The position numbers and the translations under genes are program-made. DNA of 64,000 bases from Bacillus sp. HF117_J1_D (GTDB lineage: Bacteria > Bacillota > Bacilli > Bacillales > Bacillaceae_C): assembly GCA_009928435.1 (NCBI GenBank), contig JAABNQ010000003.1, positions 79,076-143,075 on the forward strand, written 5' to 3'. How positions within the stretch are numbered: position 1 is the first letter of the stretch; each line of letters begins with the position of its first letter. The notes below the pieces were generated by a model that did no database searches, had not been told where the DNA came from, and was given only the letters and a program-made list of their open reading frames with translations. Shown piece after piece: positions 7,837 through 16,317 of the stretch.

Positions 7837-8325
7837 ATGCATTTTCATAAGTATGAGAAAATTTGGTTGATTTTCGGTGTTTTATCACTTGCCGTGTTTT
7901 TAAGCATCGTCGGGTTCGCCGCCTTTGCGGAGGGAAAGGATTCCGTTTTATGCCTGCCTGCAGGTGGTATGGACACAATTGATCCGGAGAAAGTCACTGA
8001 ACAGGCCCCGTTTAACAAGCCTGGTGTACGACAGATTGATGAAGACAGGTACGAAGTCGTAGTGGTTGCCAAAGCGTTCGGCTATGATCCTCCAGATATA
8101 AAAGTTCCTGTCGGAAAAGAAATTATTTTTACCTTAACGAGTACAGACGTAGTACACAGCTTTACCATTGACAACACAAAAGTGAATATGATGGCAGTAC
8201 CAGGAAGAATTACCTATAAAAGTTATATTTTTGATAAGCCTGGAAAATACTTAGTTCTCTGTAACGAGTATTGCGGATCCGGCCATCACTATATGTCTAC
8301 AGAGATTGAGGTGTATGAACCATGA
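7837..8325 (+). CDS. cbaB: ba3-type cytochrome c oxidase subunit II
   Basis: 162 residues: one N-terminal membrane helix (about 10-31) and a cupredoxin domain. The CuA ligands are complete: His107 (VVHSF), then Cys142, Glu144 (backbone), Cys146, His150 and Met153 in CNEYCGSGHHYM, with the same spacing as in Thermus ba3 oxidase. It takes electrons from cytochrome c on the outer face of the membrane and passes them to subunit I. Its last four bases overlap the start of cbaA (ATGA). Confidence 0.93.
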   Translation: MHFHKYEKIWLIFGVLSLAVFLSIVGFAAFAEGKDSVLCLPAGGMDTIDPEKVTEQAPFNKPGVRQIDEDRYEVVVVAKAFGYDPPDIKVPVGKEIIFTLTSTDVVHSFTIDNTKVNMMAVPGRITYKSYIFDKPGKYLVLCNEYCGSGHHYMSTEIEVYEP

Positions 8326-9974
8326 TTGCAGTAAAAGACAGAAAGCTTGCATTATGGAATATCGGGATTGCTTATATTGCTTTTATCATTGGAACCTTTT
8401 GTGGTTTGCTTCAGGTTTTCATCAGAAATGACTCCTTGCAACTTCCCAAGTTCTTGGACTACTACCAAATCTTGACGGCACATGGCGTTTTATTAGCTCT
8501 TATTTTCACTGCTTTCTTTATCTTTGCCTTCTTGATTGCCGGCATGAGTAAAACATTGGGTGCCTTTGGTCCAAAAGTAAGTCTATTTGCCTGGATTGGC
8601 CTTTGGATTACAACAATTGGAACTATAATGGCAACGGTAATGATCATTTCAGGAAAAGCATCAGTGCTTTATACATTCTATGCTCCGCTGAAAGCAAGCG
8701 GCTGGTATTACTTAGGATTGGCCTTATTCATTATCGGAACATGGTTTACCAGCTTTGCACTTCTTGGACATTTTTTCGTTTGGAAGAGAAAGAACAAAGG
8801 ACAGTTCAGCCCGCTGTTCGCTTATATGACTACAGCAACACTGCTTCTGTGGATCATTGCATGTCTAGGTGTAGTTGCAACAGTTGTCTTCCAGTACCTT
8901 CCATGGGCATTTGGATTGACAGATACGATCAACGTCGAATTGAGCCGTTCTTTATTCTGGTATTTCGGCCATCCGCTCGTATACTTCTGGCTGCTTCCAG
9001 CCTATATGGCTTGGTATGTCGTTATGCCAAAAATTATTGGTACAAAAGTTTTCAGTGACTCACTTGCAAGATTTTCATTTATTTTGTTCATTTTATTCTC
9101 ATTCCCTGTTGGCTTCCACCATCAGTTGACTGAGCCAGGGATCGACAGTTTCTGGAAGTTTCTACAGGTCGTATTAACATTTATGGTGGTTATTCCAACA
9201 TTAATGACTGCCTTTTCTATGTTCGCTACATTTGAAATTTCCGGAAGAAGTAAAGGCGGAAAAGGATTATTTGGTTGGTTAAGAAAGCTTCCTTGGAAAG
9301 ATGTACGATTCTCTTCCCTCTTCATCGCCATGCTATTCTTTATTCCCGGCGGTGCGGGCGGAATTATCAATGCCAGCTTCCAATTGAATGAGCTTGTACA
9401 CAACACACTTTGGATTGTAGGACACTTCCATATTACAGTAGGAACGCCAGTTGCTATGACATTTATGAGTGTAACCTTCTGGTTGATCCCCTATTTAACA
9501 GGTAGGGAGTTTCCAAAGCATTTGCAAAAACTTGCTCATATTCAAATCGGTTCTTGGGCAATAGGAATGGTGCTCATGTCTACTTCTCAACATTTACTGG
9601 GATTACTTGGGGCACCACGTAGAACAGCCTACGCTGGATACAACGGTAACGAATCTGCAGCCGAATGGTTCCAGGGAATTCTATCAAATCATGTCACAAT
9701 GGCTGTTGGCGGAACAATATTATTCTTTTCTGCCATGCTATTAGTTTATATCGTTGCGAATTTGATGTTTGTAACTCCAAAAGTACAAGATGAAAAAGAT
9801 CTTGTTGAATTTCCAATCGCGGAAAGTGATACCTCCCATACTGCTAAGTTCTTGGAAAACTGGGGAATATGGGTCGGTATTGCAGTGGCTCTCATTGTGA
9901 TGGCCTATGCCATGCCACTCTACGACATGATCCAAAATGCACCACCAGGATCCAGAGGATTCATCACTTGGTAA
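8322..9974 (+). CDS. cbaA: ba3-type cytochrome c oxidase subunit I
   Basis: Heme-copper oxidase subunit I of 550 residues with about 13 membrane helices. Visible ligands are the low-spin heme His in ILTAHGVLLAL, GHPLVYFW with the CuB His and the cross-linked Tyr, the CuB pair HH in GFHHQLTEPG, and GHFHITVGTP with the high-spin heme His. The B-family (ba3) type is supported by the short subunit II and the upstream IIa gene. It reduces oxygen to water and pumps protons; ba3 enzymes have high oxygen affinity, which fits control by the Fnr box upstream. Confidence 0.95.
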   Translation: MIAVKDRKLALWNIGIAYIAFIIGTFCGLLQVFIRNDSLQLPKFLDYYQILTAHGVLLALIFTAFFIFAFLIAGMSKTLGAFGPKVSLFAWIGLWITTIGTIMATVMIISGKASVLYTFYAPLKASGWYYLGLALFIIGTWFTSFALLGHFFVWKRKNKGQFSPLFAYMTTATLLLWIIACLGVVATVVFQYLPWAFGLTDTINVELSRSLFWYFGHPLVYFWLLPAYMAWYVVMPKIIGTKVFSDSLARFSFILFILFSFPVGFHHQLTEPGIDSFWKFLQVVLTFMVVIPTLMTAFSMFATFEISGRSKGGKGLFGWLRKLPWKDVRFSSLFIAMLFFIPGGAGGIINASFQLNELVHNTLWIVGHFHITVGTPVAMTFMSVTFWLIPYLTGREFPKHLQKLAHIQIGSWAIGMVLMSTSQHLLGLLGAPRRTAYAGYNGNESAAEWFQGILSNHVTMAVGGTILFFSAMLLVYIVANLMFVTPKVQDEKDLVEFPIAESDTSHTAKFLENWGIWVGIAVALIVMAYAMPLYDMIQNAPPGSRGFITW

Positions 9975-9988
9975 GGAGTTGATTCCAT

Positions 9989-10072
9989 ATGTTCATGGTT
10001 ATATCTTCCATGCTGATCGTCACAATGGTTACGATGGTGATTGCAGTGGAAATCAAAAATGCAACGGATTGA
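9989..10072 (+). CDS. 27-residue single-span membrane peptide after cbaA
   Basis: Short frame starting MFMVISSMLIVTMVTMVIAV and ending KNATD, almost wholly hydrophobic, with ribosome site AAGGAG about 10 bases before the ATG and 14 bases after the cbaA stop. It could be a small accessory subunit of the oxidase. Coding status rests only on the ribosome site, position and composition. Confidence 0.5.
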   Translation: MFMVISSMLIVTMVTMVIAVEIKNATD

Positions 10073-10081
10073 TTCGACGCA

Positions 10082-10094
10082 GGGGTCTGACCCC
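10082..10094. repeat. GGGGTCTGACCCC palindrome, solo copy of a dispersed repeat
   Basis: 13-base near-palindrome GGGGTCTGACCCC. The same core recurs near 12125-12176 and 60046-60173, always at gene 3' ends. Confidence 0.7.
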
Positions 10095-10108
10095 AATAAA
10101 CAATAAAG

Positions 10109-10144
10109 AAAGGCGAGGCGGAGCAATGCTCTACCTCGCCTTTT
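10109..10144. terminator. Bidirectional terminator between the oxidase operon and hprK
   Basis: Stem AAAGGCGAGG/CCTCGCCTTTT with an inner GAGC/GCTC stem. It can end both the oxidase operon (+) and hprK (-). Confidence 0.85.
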
Positions 10145-10147
10145 CTA

Positions 10148-11062
10148 TTAATGATCAATTCCCAAGCGCTTTGAAAATTCCTCCGCTGCACTATAGCCTT
10201 CCCGCTGCAGATACCAGTTATTGGCGGCTGCTTCTATGAGTCCTGCCACGTCACGTCCTGGCTGAAGCTGAATCTCAATATGAGGAATTTTGACCCCCAT
10301 GTAATCTGTGAACTGAGGTTCTAGCTCTAAATCGTTGTTTAGAGAGTCCTCCTGCCATTTCGTCAATTCAATATCCAATACGATTCTGGATTGGTCTTGG
10401 AACGCCTCTCTCCCATACAGGCGGACTACATTGACCAGACCGATGCTTCTTAAAGCAAGCAGTTCCCTCGTGCTATTGTCATGTGTTCCGAGGAGCGTCT
10501 GAGGACCGAGCTTTTTCAACGTAACAATGTCATCCGCCACAAGTCGGTGACCCCTGCGGATTAAGGTATGGGCAGTCTCGCTTTTTCCGATGCCTGATTT
10601 TCCACGCAGCAAGACCCCTATGCCCGAAACATTCACACAAACACCATGAATTGCCATTTCCGGAGCCAACGTCTTCAACAAATAAGCATCCATCTTCCTG
10701 ATAAACTCTGATGTAGGATCATCATCCGTACGGAGCAAAGGAATACCTTCTTGGACACAGTATTCCATCAAATAACTCAAGGGCTCCTGCTGTGCCGTGA
10801 TGATGAAGCATGGAGGATGATAATTCACGACGTTCCCGATCCTCAGCTTCTGTTCCTCATCACTTAACCTTTTTAAAAAGGTCAGCTCTTTTACTCCAAG
10901 TACCTGAACGAGCTCGGTAGGGAAGAAGTCGAAATACCCGACAAACTCCAGGCCCGGTCGGTGTGCTCGGTTCGTTGTAATTTTTCGGTCCAGGTGCTCC
11001 TCCCCTGCCAAAACCTCCAACGAAAATCTATTGATCAAGTCTTTTACTGTTATCGTTTTCAC
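10148..11062 (-). CDS. hprK: HPr kinase/phosphorylase, stand-alone copy
   Basis: 304 residues. P-loop GKSGIGKSETA at about 154-164, His139 in AIHGV, RRGHRLVADD at about 169-178 with the conserved Asp pair, and the C-terminal HprK signature around GLIEAAANNWYLQ. It phosphorylates HPr (and Crh) on Ser46, which enables CcpA to act as corepressor partner. Usual Bacillus hprK lies beside lgt and ppaX; here it stands alone, so it may be a second paralogue. Start taken as GTG 11062 with GGAGAG 9 bases upstream; the longer frame to 11137 has no ribosome site. A near-consensus cre lies upstream. Confidence 0.88.
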   Translation of the reverse strand: MKTITVKDLINRFSLEVLAGEEHLDRKITTNRAHRPGLEFVGYFDFFPTELVQVLGVKELTFLKRLSDEEQKLRIGNVVNYHPPCFIITAQQEPLSYLMEYCVQEGIPLLRTDDDPTSEFIRKMDAYLLKTLAPEMAIHGVCVNVSGIGVLLRGKSGIGKSETAHTLIRRGHRLVADDIVTLKKLGPQTLLGTHDNSTRELLALRSIGLVNVVRLYGREAFQDQSRIVLDIELTKWQEDSLNNDLELEPQFTDYMGVKIPHIEIQLQPGRDVAGLIEAAANNWYLQREGYSAAEEFSKRLGIDH

Positions 11063-11147
11063 TTCGATGCACTCTCCATATCTGAATACCTTATGATTTA
11101 GGATTATACTTGAAAAAAGAGGAAACGTCACCCTCATTTCTCCCTAT

Positions 11148-11162
11148 TTAAAGCGCTTACAT
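11148..11162 (-). promoter_or_regulatory. Near-consensus cre upstream of hprK
   Basis: ATGTAAGCGCTTTAA on the minus strand matches WTGNAANCGNWNNCW except for A in place of the last conserved C. It lies about 86 bases upstream of the hprK start. Confidence 0.5.
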
Positions 11163-11626
11163 GGTTTTGTTGAAAAATCTCTAAATAATTGTCATAACTG
11201 TCATCAATTTAAATTTAAAACCGATGGAAATCTCCTCAATGGACGATGAAGTCGTTCAACTTAAACCAACTGCAAGTTCCGTACAGTTCATTTGGTGTCA
11301 TATTTTTCCATTTCAATTAAGAGGATCATATGATACGGCAACATCCTTTTTTCACTAGCTGTTTCCCCTCCCACTGCTTCACTTAATCTTGGAGAGCTTT
11401 TAAGCGACTTCTGCCCAACCCGACGGCTAATTATGAAAGAAACAACCACATACACGATTAAACGCTGAATTCGGCTTTCTAGAGTATAAGCTGTGCAGAG
11501 CTCTCCATGATAATGATTATATTTAGTATAGGCATCCTCTATGATTGAAAAAAATCGAATAACTGGAAGTCCCTGTACTACTCGAATATAATGTTGTAGA
11601 ACAAGGATAAAGGGTGTTGGATATAG
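11163..11626. other. Intergenic region between hprK and the DinB-like gene
   Basis: About 460 bases with no convincing frame. The only recognisable element is the Fur/PerR-like box listed separately; the promoter of the DinB-like gene should lie near it. Confidence 0.4.
11508..11522. promoter_or_regulatory. Fur/PerR-family box upstream of the DinB-like gene
   Basis: TGATAATGATTATAT fits the 7-1-7 pattern with two mismatches to the Fur consensus (TGATAATNATTATCA) and two to the PerR consensus (TTATAATNATTATAA). Which regulator binds cannot be told. Confidence 0.5.
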
Positions 11627-12085
11627 ATGAAGACATTAAACATGTTCGCATATTCTCGCGCCGCTTTATTGATTGCGTTGAGAAATACAAAGGACAACAC
11701 TTGGGATGAACGGATTGATGGCTTTCCAAACACGATCCGGTGGAACGCTGGACACGCATATGTTACGGCTGAAGAATACCTAAACAAAGCCGATCATCAT
11801 TATGACATCGTCCATCCTGAATGGTTTGACTTTTTTCTTGATGGGACAAGTCCGTTTGACTGGGAACAAGAGCCTCCAACAGTTGAGGAAATCTTGGACG
11901 CTTTGAAAAAGCAGGGCGAGCGTATTGTTGAGTTTTTCAATGGGAAATTGGATATTGCTGCATCCGAAACGGTTGACATCCGCTACCTGAAGCTAGATAC
12001 AGTTGATGCGGCCTTACAATTCGTCACCTGGCATGATGGCATCCATCTAGGAATCATCAAATCCATGCAATATGTGATGAAATGA
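11627..12085 (+). CDS. DinB-family (YfiT-like) putative metal-dependent protein
   Basis: 152 residues predicted to form the four-helix DinB fold. Candidate metal ligands are His43 (RWNAGHAYV) and the two His of TWHDGIHLG near the C-terminus, the usual three-His arrangement. Many DinB relatives are thiol-dependent transferases (bacillithiol S-transferases); whether this one is cannot be seen. The ribosome site is weak (AAAGGGTG, about 13 bases away). A Fur/PerR-like box about 105 bases upstream suggests iron or peroxide control. A strong terminator follows. Confidence 0.75.
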   Translation: MKTLNMFAYSRAALLIALRNTKDNTWDERIDGFPNTIRWNAGHAYVTAEEYLNKADHHYDIVHPEWFDFFLDGTSPFDWEQEPPTVEEILDALKKQGERIVEFFNGKLDIAASETVDIRYLKLDTVDAALQFVTWHDGIHLGIIKSMQYVMK

Positions 12086-12090
12086 GAACA

Positions 12091-12123
12091 ACCTCCCCTT
12101 TGTCATGGGGAGGTCCTTTTTTT
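12091..12123 (+). terminator. Terminator of the DinB-like gene
   Basis: Stem ACCTCCCC/GGGGAGGT (12091-12098 and 12107-12114), then a run of T. Confidence 0.9.
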
Positions 12124-12124
12124 A

Positions 12125-12178
12125 GGGATCTGACCCCCGCCGCTTTAACGCGTTAACGCAATGGGGGTCTGACCCCTG
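12125..12178. repeat. GGGGTCTGACCCC-type repeat with TTAACGCGTTAACGC spacer
   Basis: GGGATCTGACCCCC, then a spacer with TTAACGCGTTAACGCA, then GGGGGTCTGACCCC. It has the same two-part layout as the tandem array at 60046-60173, where the spacer reads TAACGCGCTAACGC. It lies between two convergent genes. Confidence 0.75.
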
Positions 12179-12207
12179 TTTTTAACCCCTGTTTTTGTCC
12201 CTTTCCC

Positions 12208-14058
12208 TTACAATGGGAAGAAAAACGGAATCGCAAACATCATGACAACGAAAACCACCGCCATTAATGGCACTCCGATTTTGACGAAGTCAGAGACCTT
12301 ATAACCACCCGCTGTCATTACCATGGCGTTTGTAGGTGATGCAACAGGTGTTGCAAAAGCCATGTTGGATGCAACGGCGACGCCAATTAAAAACGTATAC
12401 GGATTGGCATCGATGGTCAGTGCCGCGTTCATTGCAATAGGCGCAAACAGGACAGCCGTTGCCGTGTTGCTGATAAATTGCCCGAACGTCATAGCCAGCA
12501 GATAAATGCCGGCGAATACACCCAAGCTTCCTAAACCGCCGAGCACCTTGATGATCCCTTCCGACAGAATCATGATTCCACCCGTTTTTTCCAAAGCTGT
12601 AGCGATTGGAAGCATGGCGGCAACAAGTACGATGGTCTCGAAGTTGACTTGGCTATATGCATCATCCATATTCCGAAGACAGCCAGTCAAAATCATTAAT
12701 ACTGCTCCGATTAAAACCGAAATCACTGTAGGAAAAATGTCAAAGACCATTAGAATAACCATCAATAAAACAATTCCCGCCGCGATCGGCGCCTTGCCGC
12801 TTGCAGCAGCCGCACTGGCATGCTCTTGCGGCTGTCCCACAACGACCACGTCGTTCGTTTCTCGCGCCAGTAGTTCTATTGAAGACCAAGACCCCTGAAC
12901 AAGCAACGCATCCCCAAAACGAAGCTTCTGTTTCGACGGCTCTTTCAAAACATATTGCCCCTGGCGGTTAATGCCTAGGATATTCAGGTTATACTTTTCC
13001 CTAAATCCTATGCTTTTGGCTGTCTGGTTAATTAAAGTGGAATGTGGAGTCAGCAAGACTTCCGCGATTCCAAGCTGTTTTGACACCAGCTCATCGGCTT
13101 CGGACTCCTCTTCTTCAAACATTAAACCGAAGTCCTCCACCATTCTTTCCACGTTCTCCAATGTTCCCTGTACATAAAGAATATCCTTCGGCTCGATGAT
13201 ACTATTCGGGCCAGCCATTTCATGATAGGTCATTGGCAATAAATTCAGACCCTCCGCCGATTTTCTCACGATTTTTAAAATATATACTTGATAGCTAGCC
13301 GGTGTTCCCAATTCCGTTAGCTTTTTGTCGACCATTTCCGATTCGTCCGGCACCCTTACCCGAAACAGTTTTCCTCCAAGCTGATAATCGTCTGCAAGTT
13401 GTTCTGGAGATAATTGATGCTCGTCTTCCGCATTTCCCCTGTTCTTCCCCTTTGGAAGCAACTTATTGCGAACCAAATATAAATAAATAATGCCAGTAAT
13501 AACACCTACAAGACCGACTGGTGTAATATCAAAGAAGCTGAGCTTCTCATATCCGTTTTCAGCAAGCGTCTCGCTAGCAATCAGGTTGGCAGGCGACGCA
13601 ATGAGCGTCAACAGTCCGGAAAAGCTCGCTACGTACGACAGCGGAATTAAAAATTTAGATGGTGCACTTTTTATGCTAATAGCAATACTTACTACGATTG
13701 GCAGCATGATGGCAACCGTACCTGTATTACTCATAAATGTTCCGATAAACGCTACAATAATCAGCAAAATAACAAACAGTTTATTCTCATTATCCCCCGC
13801 AGAACGAAGCACGAAGTTGCTGGCCATTTGTGCAAGCCCTGTTCGTAAAATTCCCGCTCCAATAATAAACAACCCGGCAACCATGATGACAACCGAGTTG
13901 GAAAAACCAACAAGGGCTTCTGTCGGACTTAAAATTCCCGTCAGAACAAATGCCAACAAAGCCATGACCGCTACTAAATCCGCCCGTATCTGGTTGGACA
14001 TGAATAAAATGATCGTGATAGCCAAAATAATGAATGTCAAAATAAGGTCCAAAGTCAT
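12208..14058 (-). CDS. SLC13-family permease with two TrkA-C (RCK-C) domains
   Basis: 616-residue membrane protein: an N-terminal half with 5-6 helices, a central soluble part of about 200 residues with two TrkA-C-like modules (around FRVRVPDESEMVDKKLTELG and LGIAEVLLTPHSTLINQTAK), and a C-terminal half of 5-6 helices. Each membrane half has a loop rich in S/N/T/P (MSNTGTVAIMLPI; FISNTATAVLFAP; TPVASPTNAMVM) typical of the sodium/dicarboxylate-sulfate family. Substrate (sulfate, dicarboxylate or another anion) is not decidable. Monocistronic. Confidence 0.85.
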   Translation of the reverse strand: MTLDLILTFIILAITIILFMSNQIRADLVAVMALLAFVLTGILSPTEALVGFSNSVVIMVAGLFIIGAGILRTGLAQMASNFVLRSAGDNENKLFVILLIIVAFIGTFMSNTGTVAIMLPIVVSIAISIKSAPSKFLIPLSYVASFSGLLTLIASPANLIASETLAENGYEKLSFFDITPVGLVGVITGIIYLYLVRNKLLPKGKNRGNAEDEHQLSPEQLADDYQLGGKLFRVRVPDESEMVDKKLTELGTPASYQVYILKIVRKSAEGLNLLPMTYHEMAGPNSIIEPKDILYVQGTLENVERMVEDFGLMFEEEESEADELVSKQLGIAEVLLTPHSTLINQTAKSIGFREKYNLNILGINRQGQYVLKEPSKQKLRFGDALLVQGSWSSIELLARETNDVVVVGQPQEHASAAAASGKAPIAAGIVLLMVILMVFDIFPTVISVLIGAVLMILTGCLRNMDDAYSQVNFETIVLVAAMLPIATALEKTGGIMILSEGIIKVLGGLGSLGVFAGIYLLAMTFGQFISNTATAVLFAPIAMNAALTIDANPYTFLIGVAVASNMAFATPVASPTNAMVMTAGGYKVSDFVKIGVPLMAVVFVVMMFAIPFFFPL

Positions 14059-14222
14059 CTGAATCCTTTCTTAGAAGCTTATTGTCAATTGTATAGCAAA
14101 ATGTTGAGAACCGCTCACGAAATTCGCGGAAATTTGTGATGAATTCGTGTAATCACGGCCTTGATTCAAGTATTTTGAGCGACAAATTGACGCAGTATGT
14201 AACAGATGCTCCAATCTAAATA

Positions 14223-14930
14223 TTATTCGTTCGGCCCTATCACTCTTCTTCTAATATCCGGGGTCTCCCCTTTTTCAATCCGCTTCGCCAAAGTTGTTCT
14301 CCAATTCAACGAAAGAGCTTCACATTGAGACAGCCATTTTGCCTCTTCTACATTATCTTTTTCCACATGCATGATTCTATTACATTTTTCAATCGTCCAC
14401 TGAGGATAGGGCTGTTCAAGCAGTACTAGCTCCTGACCAGCTTTAATGCTCCCCTCTTTCAATACACGGTAATACCAGCCAGTTCGTCCTGAATTTTGCA
14501 ATAGTAATGCTAGATTTTTCACTTTGAACCGGCGAGCAGGTTTCCAACATGGTTGCCTCGGTTGTGATACCTGAATTACAGCATCGCCAATTCCGTAAAT
14601 ATCTCCAATTGAAACTGAACTTTCAAGCTGATTGATCAAAGAAAAGTTTTCTCCCATCCCACCCGGAAAAATTTTTGTATCCGGAAGTTCTTTTCTCCAA
14701 AATAAATAGTGTTCTGAAGGGTAAGCAAATACTGCCTTTTCAGGTCCACCGTGATGTTTCAAATCTGCCTGGCCGTCTCCAACCAAGTTGGTTTTCTCTA
14801 ACCATATAGGACCTTCAACAGGCTCTTTAAAGATTCCACTCTTCCATTCACGATCCATCGGAAGAGCAGCATCCCTTTCTCCGACAGTCTTCGGCTGACC
14901 GACATAAATTCTTTCCAGCAATATACCCAT
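14223..14930 (-). CDS. MOSC-domain protein (YiiM/YflK type)
   Basis: 235 residues. The MOSC beta-barrel covers about residues 25-165 with the conserved cysteine in QPRQPCWKPARRF, followed by a short helical C-terminal part. MOSC proteins bind molybdenum cofactor or handle sulfur; the YiiM group is linked to reduction of N-hydroxylated compounds. No molybdenum genes are nearby. Ribosome site GGAGGGA precedes the ATG. Confidence 0.85.
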   Translation of the reverse strand: MGILLERIYVGQPKTVGERDAALPMDREWKSGIFKEPVEGPIWLEKTNLVGDGQADLKHHGGPEKAVFAYPSEHYLFWRKELPDTKIFPGGMGENFSLINQLESSVSIGDIYGIGDAVIQVSQPRQPCWKPARRFKVKNLALLLQNSGRTGWYYRVLKEGSIKAGQELVLLEQPYPQWTIEKCNRIMHVEKDNVEEAKWLSQCEALSLNWRTTLAKRIEKGETPDIRRRVIGPNE

Positions 14931-15099
14931 TTTAGTATCCCTCCTTTAGTTATATTTTAGCTTTCTTTTGACATCTTTGCTAAGAAGAGCGCAAAGCATC
15001 TATCTAGTAGTAGGTAGGATCAAACACAAAGGGATAGTGAAGCAAAAAAAGAACGCATATATTAGAAAAACAGGAATCTGAAAATAAGTTACCATGCAC

Positions 15100-15699
15100 T
15101 CAGTCCTTTTTTAACACCAATTGAATGACATGCGCTTTTCCTGTATGGAGTATGCCTTCCTCTCTGACTTGTTCTCCATAAAAAAAGTGTAAGATGTGGT
15201 GGCCGTGGCTCCATTCAAGCATATCTTGAGGATCATACAGCATCTCCACATCACGAGGGCCGCCTGTCCCATATTCAATCTGCTCTTTTGAGTACACTTC
15301 TAACATAACGATTCCACCAGGCTTGACCGCTTTCAGTAGTTTTTCAAAGACATTCTTTTGATCTTGTCCAAAAAAATGGCCGAATACCATGACTGCCGCA
15401 TCAAATTGGGCAGCTTCGGCCTCGTATTCTAAGAGGTTCACCCTTTTGGTCTCCACTTTCACCTGATTTTTTTCAGCAAGCTGCCGCGTTTTCTGAAGGC
15501 CGCTTTCCGCATAATCTAGAGCCACCACTTTATGCCCTTTTTTTGCTAAAAAGACAGCATTCCGCCCTTCTCCTTCAGCAAAACAAACGACAGACAAGCA
15601 ATCCTTCAGCCGGCCCGCTTCACTTTTAATAAAAGAGTTCGGTTCCTCACCATAAATATATTCTTCCGTATCAAAACGTTCATGCCACTTATTCCCCAT
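15100..15699 (-). CDS. Class I SAM-dependent methyltransferase (TehB/thiopurine-like)
   Basis: 199 residues with motif I CFAEGEGRNAVFLA near 39-52, motif II-like VVALDYAE near 58-65 and post-I FDAAVMVFGHF near 99-109. The form of motif I and the WHERFDTEEYIYGEEPN start resemble the TehB-like group that acts on small molecules. Substrate unknown. Its ATG directly follows the stop of the upstream methyltransferase gene, whose last codons (AAAGGAGGA) serve as ribosome site, so the pair is translationally coupled. Confidence 0.82.
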   Translation of the reverse strand: MGNKWHERFDTEEYIYGEEPNSFIKSEAGRLKDCLSVVCFAEGEGRNAVFLAKKGHKVVALDYAESGLQKTRQLAEKNQVKVETKRVNLLEYEAEAAQFDAAVMVFGHFFGQDQKNVFEKLLKAVKPGGIVMLEVYSKEQIEYGTGGPRDVEMLYDPQDMLEWSHGHHILHFFYGEQVREEGILHTGKAHVIQLVLKKD

Positions 15700-16317
15700 T
15701 TAAAATCCTCCTTTATCCATTCGATAAATCAACATTCGTTCATGATCATTACGTTCATAAAAGTAATTTAGCCGGACTTCCTCCACAAGCTTGAACTGAG
15801 TGTGATTCAACAAATAATATACATAATCATTGGATGGGTAATATAAAATCAGATCGATTGTGCGAGGATATTTTTCAACGGACTCCAAAATATGCTGTAC
15901 AACCGTCATAAAAATTTGTGCAGAAAAGGGATTAAAAAAGAAAAATACGTTGTCTCCAGGCTGTATATCATATTCCTGTGCCAGTATACATTGAAATTCA
16001 ACTCTTCCTCTTTTACGCTTTGCCTTTTTGCTATAGCTTGTTTTATTCTTAAGCGCATCCCCATACAAAGCAGGATTCATCTCGATTCCAACGGCAGAGG
16101 CCTGGAAATGATAATGAACATAAAAGGGGACCCTTCCCTTTCCACAGCCCATATCCACGAAGCAGGAATCCGTTGTCAGCCTATACCGCGAAAACAGTTG
16201 ATCCAATGCCGCGTATGGGGTCGGTTCATAAGGGTTATAATGCGGTTCCGCTGGAGACATCCGCTGATCCTCAGTTGTCTTTATAGATAGAAGTTTATCT
16301 TGCTTATAGTCAATCAT
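15700..16317 (-). CDS. SAM-dependent methyltransferase-like protein
   Basis: 205 residues with motif I CFVDMGCGKGRVPFY near 52-66, an acidic residue at GIEMNP and a downstream NVFFFFNPF in the motif IV position. This N-P-F form is seen in some class I methyltransferases that act on DNA, RNA or small molecules; no specificity can be assigned. First gene of a two-gene operon. Confidence 0.75.
   Translation of the reverse strand: MIDYKQDKLLSIKTTEDQRMSPAEPHYNPYEPTPYAALDQLFSRYRLTTDSCFVDMGCGKGRVPFYVHYHFQASAVGIEMNPALYGDALKNKTSYSKKAKRKRGRVEFQCILAQEYDIQPGDNVFFFFNPFSAQIFMTVVQHILESVEKYPRTIDLILYYPSNDYVYYLLNHTQFKLVEEVRLNYFYERNDHERMLIYRMDKGGF

Noticed and set aside
9937..10239. Plus-strand frame of 100 codons over the cbaA end and the repeat
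   Set aside because: Runs through the terminator and into hprK antisense; the 27-residue frame at 9989 has the ribosome site instead.
12506..12898. Plus-strand frames opposite the SLC13 gene (also 13490-14062)
   Set aside because: Antisense shadows of a membrane protein gene with no start signals.
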